Below, piece after piece: positions 61,384-64,000 of a stretch of DNA of 64,000 bases. The position numbers and the translations under genes were made by a program. The stretch is from contig JAKBEU010000001.1 of NCBI GenBank assembly GCA_021833625.1, positions 186,001 through 250,000 on the forward strand. Reading direction: 5' to 3'. The notes under the pieces are model-generated. The model was not told the origin of the DNA. It worked only from the letters and a program-made list of their open reading frames with translations, and did not search any database. Within the stretch, counting starts at the first letter, position 1; every line of letters starts with the position of its first letter. Origin of the DNA: a bacterium (lineage in GTDB: Bacteria > Patescibacteriota > Microgenomatia > UBA1406 > GWC2-37-13).

Positions 61384-62118
61384 TCAGCGGTTCCACATCA
61401 TTCCGCGTCCTTGTCCCTGGTTTTGACCCCGCATCATGCCGGGACCGAGGGTTGACGGATTTGTTTCGTCAAATACGCGAATTCCGAGCGCAGTAAAAAC
61501 ATTATTTTCCCAAGTCCCTATAGCCCGAATTTGATCACCTACTTTGACAGGTCCGAAAGGGAAGTGGGTTGTAGAGTTTGTTTCGATGACCGCTATCTTA
61601 TTATCTTCGTTTTCTACTGAAATCTTGCCTTTGTCTATCTCAACGACCGTACCCGTTACCGCATTGCCATTATTCATCATTCCCATTCGCAGTATTCTTC
61701 CTTCTTGCTGGTAGAGACGCTGACCTGCCGGTTGTTTGATAGAAAACCATCCCAAGAGGACAATTCCTACAACAACGGATAAGAGGATGAAAACAAGCGG
61801 CTTTTTATAAGAAAAATCAAATGTCCGAAAAAGAAGGGTTAAAAAAATTAGGAGGATAATAAAAACAGCTACAAAGAGATAGGGAAATGATTGGAGAAAA
61901 GAGGAAAGTCCCGCTCCTCCATATCCGCCCAATAATAAATCGTTATTGCTGTTTATCCAATAGAGGATAAATCCCAACGTGAAGATGAGAAAACAAAAAA
62001 CAACAAACATGCTGCCATTTATTCCCAACTTTTCTGCCCATATTGAAAAGCGGGATTTCATTTTTATTTCTCCCTTTGCAATTTTATTGGTTACCGTATC
62101 AGCGATTGTTTTTTTCAT
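61384..62118 (-). CDS. Membrane protein with DUF5666-like domain, candidate anti-sigma factor
   Basis: Membrane protein, 244 aa. A cytoplasmic N-terminus (about 1-35, NKIAKGEIKMKSRFSIW), three hydrophobic segments, and an outer domain VTGTVVEIDKGKISVENEDNK resembling DUF5666; the C-terminus is Gly/Met/Gln-rich (GPGMMRGQNQGQGRGMMWNR). It overlaps the ECF sigma gene by 20 nt, the usual arrangement for an anti-sigma factor, but the anti-sigma role is inferred. Confidence 0.65.
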   Translation of the reverse strand: MKKTIADTVTNKIAKGEIKMKSRFSIWAEKLGINGSMFVVFCFLIFTLGFILYWINSNNDLLLGGYGGAGLSSFLQSFPYLFVAVFIILLIFLTLLFRTFDFSYKKPLVFILLSVVVGIVLLGWFSIKQPAGQRLYQQEGRILRMGMMNNGNAVTGTVVEIDKGKISVENEDNKIAVIETNSTTHFPFGPVKVGDQIRAIGTWENNVFTALGIRVFDETNPSTLGPGMMRGQNQGQGRGMMWNR

Positions 62119-62656
62119 AGCACATTTTTTTAACTTGCAACCTTCCCCGATGAATTAATACTCCGACATTTCGTACGGGAATGCGCAAAATATCACTTAT
62201 TTCCCCGTATGCCTTCTCTTCATAGTAAAAAAGCACAAGAGGTTCTTTGTATTTTACCTCTAACCGTTCAACACACTCCTTTAGTTTCCTTTTCATCTGT
62301 TCGTCGTCTATTCTTTCTTCAACATTGTCACTGCTTCCCATATCAAACCATTCCGGCAGAGAAACAAATCTTTGGATAAAACTGCTTCCGATAATGTTCA
62401 CGCTTTCGTTGTGTGCGATACGATACACCCAACTGGAAAACTTTAAGTTGTCGTTGAATGTCGGCAAATTTTTATATGCCTTAAGGAACACGTTTTGTAA
62501 AATATCCTCTACTTCCCCATGTCTATTGGTTATCCTTAAAATGTACCTCTTCAACTTCGCCTCGTAGCGGGTTATCAGGTGATAAAACAACTCCTTTTGT
62601 CCTGAGAGCACTTTTTTTACTAACTCCTCATCTGTTGTTCTATCCATTGAGTCCAT
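62099..62656 (-). CDS. ECF-type sigma factor
   Basis: RNA polymerase sigma factor of the ECF group, 185 aa. Region 2: YEAKLKRYILRITNRHGEVEDILQNVFLKAY with the conserved core- and -10-contact residues; region 4: YGEISDILRIPVRNVGVLIHRGRLQVKK as helix-turn-helix. The intervening linker is short. It overlaps the membrane protein gene and follows a DUF2680-like gene, forming a sensing module, perhaps for metal or redox stress; the signal is unknown. Confidence 0.93.
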   Translation of the reverse strand: MDSMDRTTDEELVKKVLSGQKELFYHLITRYEAKLKRYILRITNRHGEVEDILQNVFLKAYKNLPTFNDNLKFSSWVYRIAHNESVNIIGSSFIQRFVSLPEWFDMGSSDNVEERIDDEQMKRKLKECVERLEVKYKEPLVLFYYEEKAYGEISDILRIPVRNVGVLIHRGRLQVKKMCYEKNNR

Positions 62657-62741
62657 AGTAATAATACAAATTGCTTTTCTTTTTATTACAAAACACCTCC
62701 TCTATTGTATCAACTACAAGTTGAGGAGGCGCTCTGTTATT

Positions 62742-63167
62742 TCATCTGTGCATTCCCATTCCCCGGCCTCCCTGGCCACTGAATGGAATGTTACTTCCAC
62801 AGTTTGCCTGTCTTTGTTCCATAAAATCAAGTCGTTCCTGCATCTGTGCCTGAGTTATTACTCCTTGGTCAACTAATGCTTGAAGACGAGTTTTTTGAAA
62901 TGCTTCCATCTGGTCATGCATCGAATTTAAATCGACACCTTTCTCAGTTGCGATTTGATAAAAGGTTTTACCTTTATTCAATTCACTCTGGAGATCGGTT
63001 TCACTCATCTTAAAAATCTTTGCTTTCTCAGTTAACATTTGTTGGCGGCCAATTCCTTGTCCGTTGCCTCTTTGTACTGTTGCGGCATAAGCTGTTGGTT
63101 TGTTTAAGCTGAAATAAACTACTCCAGCAATTACCAAAATTCCACTTATTGCTATTAGTTTGTTCAT
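62742..63167 (-). CDS. DUF2680-like secreted protein
   Basis: Exported protein, 141 aa. Signal peptide MNKLIAISGILVIAGVVYFS, then helical DUF2680-like repeats (IFKMSETDLQSELNKGKTFY; VDQGVITQAQMQERLDFM) and a Gly/Met-rich tail with one Cys and a His (GGRGMGMHR), possibly metal-binding. The ATG at 63167 is chosen because AAGGAGG lies just upstream, one of the only two strong Shine-Dalgarno sites in the window; the longer frame starts inside that site. Confidence 0.78.
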   Translation of the reverse strand: MNKLIAISGILVIAGVVYFSLNKPTAYAATVQRGNGQGIGRQQMLTEKAKIFKMSETDLQSELNKGKTFYQIATEKGVDLNSMHDQMEAFQKTRLQALVDQGVITQAQMQERLDFMEQRQANCGSNIPFSGQGGRGMGMHR

Positions 63168-63218
63168 GTGTGTTTTTCCTCCTTTCATACCTAGTAATAC
63201 AAAGTAGGTGGTGATATA

Positions 63219-63995
63219 TTACAAAACAGCATTGAAGATCCATCCCATTATCATTATTCCTACGATTGTTATCCCAAAAAACGCAGCCAATAATTGCCAT
63301 TTCATGACTTTCTTTAATATCATCGACTCAGGAACTGAAACGGTAACGATGGCTGTCATAAATGCAAGAGCAGTCCCCAAGGGAACTCCTTTTTGGACCA
63401 ACGCTTCCATGACAGGAATGACACTCACTGAGTTTGCATAAAGAGGAGCTCCAAGAAGTGTGGCAACTGGTACTGCCCACCACGATTTGCTTGATAAATA
63501 CTTGGCCACCAAAGAAGCGGGGACAAATCCATGGATAAGGGCGCCGATACTTACTCCCAATATGACGTATGGAAAGACAGTTTTAGTTATGTTCATCCCA
63601 TCTGTCCAAAAATATTTGAGTAATTCTATTATTGGAAGCGGTGTTCCTCCATTTTCTTGTTCTACTTGGACTCTGGACTTGAATTTAAGAAGCTCTGGTT
63701 TTATATATCTCTCCATGCCAAGCTTTTGGATAAAAAATCCCCCAATCATCGCAATAAGTATCCCTAAAACATTATAGATAATTGTCACCTTCATTCCAAA
63801 CATTGCAGGGAAAAGATAAAGAGAAGATTCATTTACCAAAGGAGAACTAATAAGAAATGCAAAAGTAACTCCTAAAGGGATTCCTGCACCAACAAATCCA
63901 ATAAAAAGTGGAATAGAGGAACAAGAACAAAAGGGAGTGACTACACCAAGAAAGGCTGCAAATAAATAATCAAGTCCAAACCATCTTCTCTTCAA
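63219..63995 (-). CDS. UPF0718/DUF318 permease, truncated by the window edge
   Basis: Permease of the UPF0718 (DUF318, ArsP-like) family, at least 258 aa; the frame stays open to the window end and the usual first 60-80 residues are missing. VTPFCSCSSIPLFIGFVGAGIPLGV is the diagnostic Cys motif with the following helix, repeated in weaker form later (GAPLYANSVSVIPVME). Homologues export or handle arsenicals or other thiophilic compounds, and redox proteins often neighbour them, as here. The substrate is not certain. Confidence 0.9.
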   Translation of the reverse strand: MKRRWFGLDYLFAAFLGVVTPFCSCSSIPLFIGFVGAGIPLGVTFAFLISSPLVNESSLYLFPAMFGMKVTIIYNVLGILIAMIGGFFIQKLGMERYIKPELLKFKSRVQVEQENGGTPLPIIELLKYFWTDGMNITKTVFPYVILGVSIGALIHGFVPASLVAKYLSSKSWWAVPVATLLGAPLYANSVSVIPVMEALVQKGVPLGTALAFMTAIVTVSVPESMILKKVMKWQLLAAFFGITIVGIMIMGWIFNAVL

Positions 63996-64000
63996 AAGCA

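Overview
The window reads as a chromosomal segment of a Candidate Phyla Radiation (Patescibacteria) bacterium, most likely Microgenomates-like; the phylum-level call is moderately sure and anything finer is a guess. Reasons: compact, moderately AT-rich DNA with many 4-nt gene overlaps; single-copy core genes in a lineage-specific order (rpmE, rplJ-rplL, gyrB-ppa-gyrA, folD, miaA, lepA-pyk, prs, eno); several genes for 23S-rRNA-intervening-sequence (S23) four-helix-bundle proteins; a very large surface-glycan section; and no anabolic operons. UGA is used as an ordinary stop (pyk, one S23 gene), so this is not a recoded SR1/Gracilibacteria genome.

Layout. 0-15 kb is a housekeeping block: an MFS exporter, ribosomal proteins L31, L10 and L7/L12, gyrase, pyrophosphatase, a divergent FolD, MiaA, LepA, pyruvate kinase and PRPP synthetase. 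15-19 kb holds a secreted protein, three S23 genes and the Wzm/Wzt ABC exporter. 19-28.6 kb is a glycan cluster with a GT2-GT4 fusion, GDP-fucose synthase, other glycosyltransferases, a methyltransferase and an acetyltransferase; its right two thirds are clearly AT-richer. 28.6-31 kb holds a HigBA-like toxin-antitoxin pair, a riboflavin-kinase-like gene and an EamA transporter. 31-50 kb is a second envelope section: several GT-C membrane glycosyltransferases, polyprenyl-phosphate-type GT2s, GDP-mannose dehydratase, a flippase, an LCP ligase, galE, a deacetylase, tRNA-Gly and a Xer recombinase. 50-57 kb holds enolase, a split HATPase-like gene, a duplicated SipW/TasA-like secretion locus and ung. 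57-64 kb holds tRNA-Ser, small enzymes, a thioredoxin-glutaredoxin fusion with a PadR regulator, and an ECF sigma module beside a UPF0718 permease.

Together the genes make and export a fucose-containing surface glycan (gmd + fcl for GDP-fucose; Wzm/Wzt and a Wzx-type flippase for export; LCP for attachment; polyprenyl-linked donors feeding GT-C enzymes) around a minimal information and energy core.

The most unusual structure is a family of 7-bp-period repeat arrays. All three S23 genes lie between oppositely oriented heptamer arrays, each gene with its own unit: TTTAGNN, CCAACTA, or an AT-only unit. Arrays without a gene occur at 1704-1773 and 4911-4938, and one is read in frame inside lepA. 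A palindromic repeat (CGCGACC) and a 56-bp terminally inverted element are likewise read in frame inside miaA and a GT-C gene. A second pervasive trait is a -10 box only 5-11 nt before the start codon in about twenty genes, which predicts mostly leaderless mRNAs.
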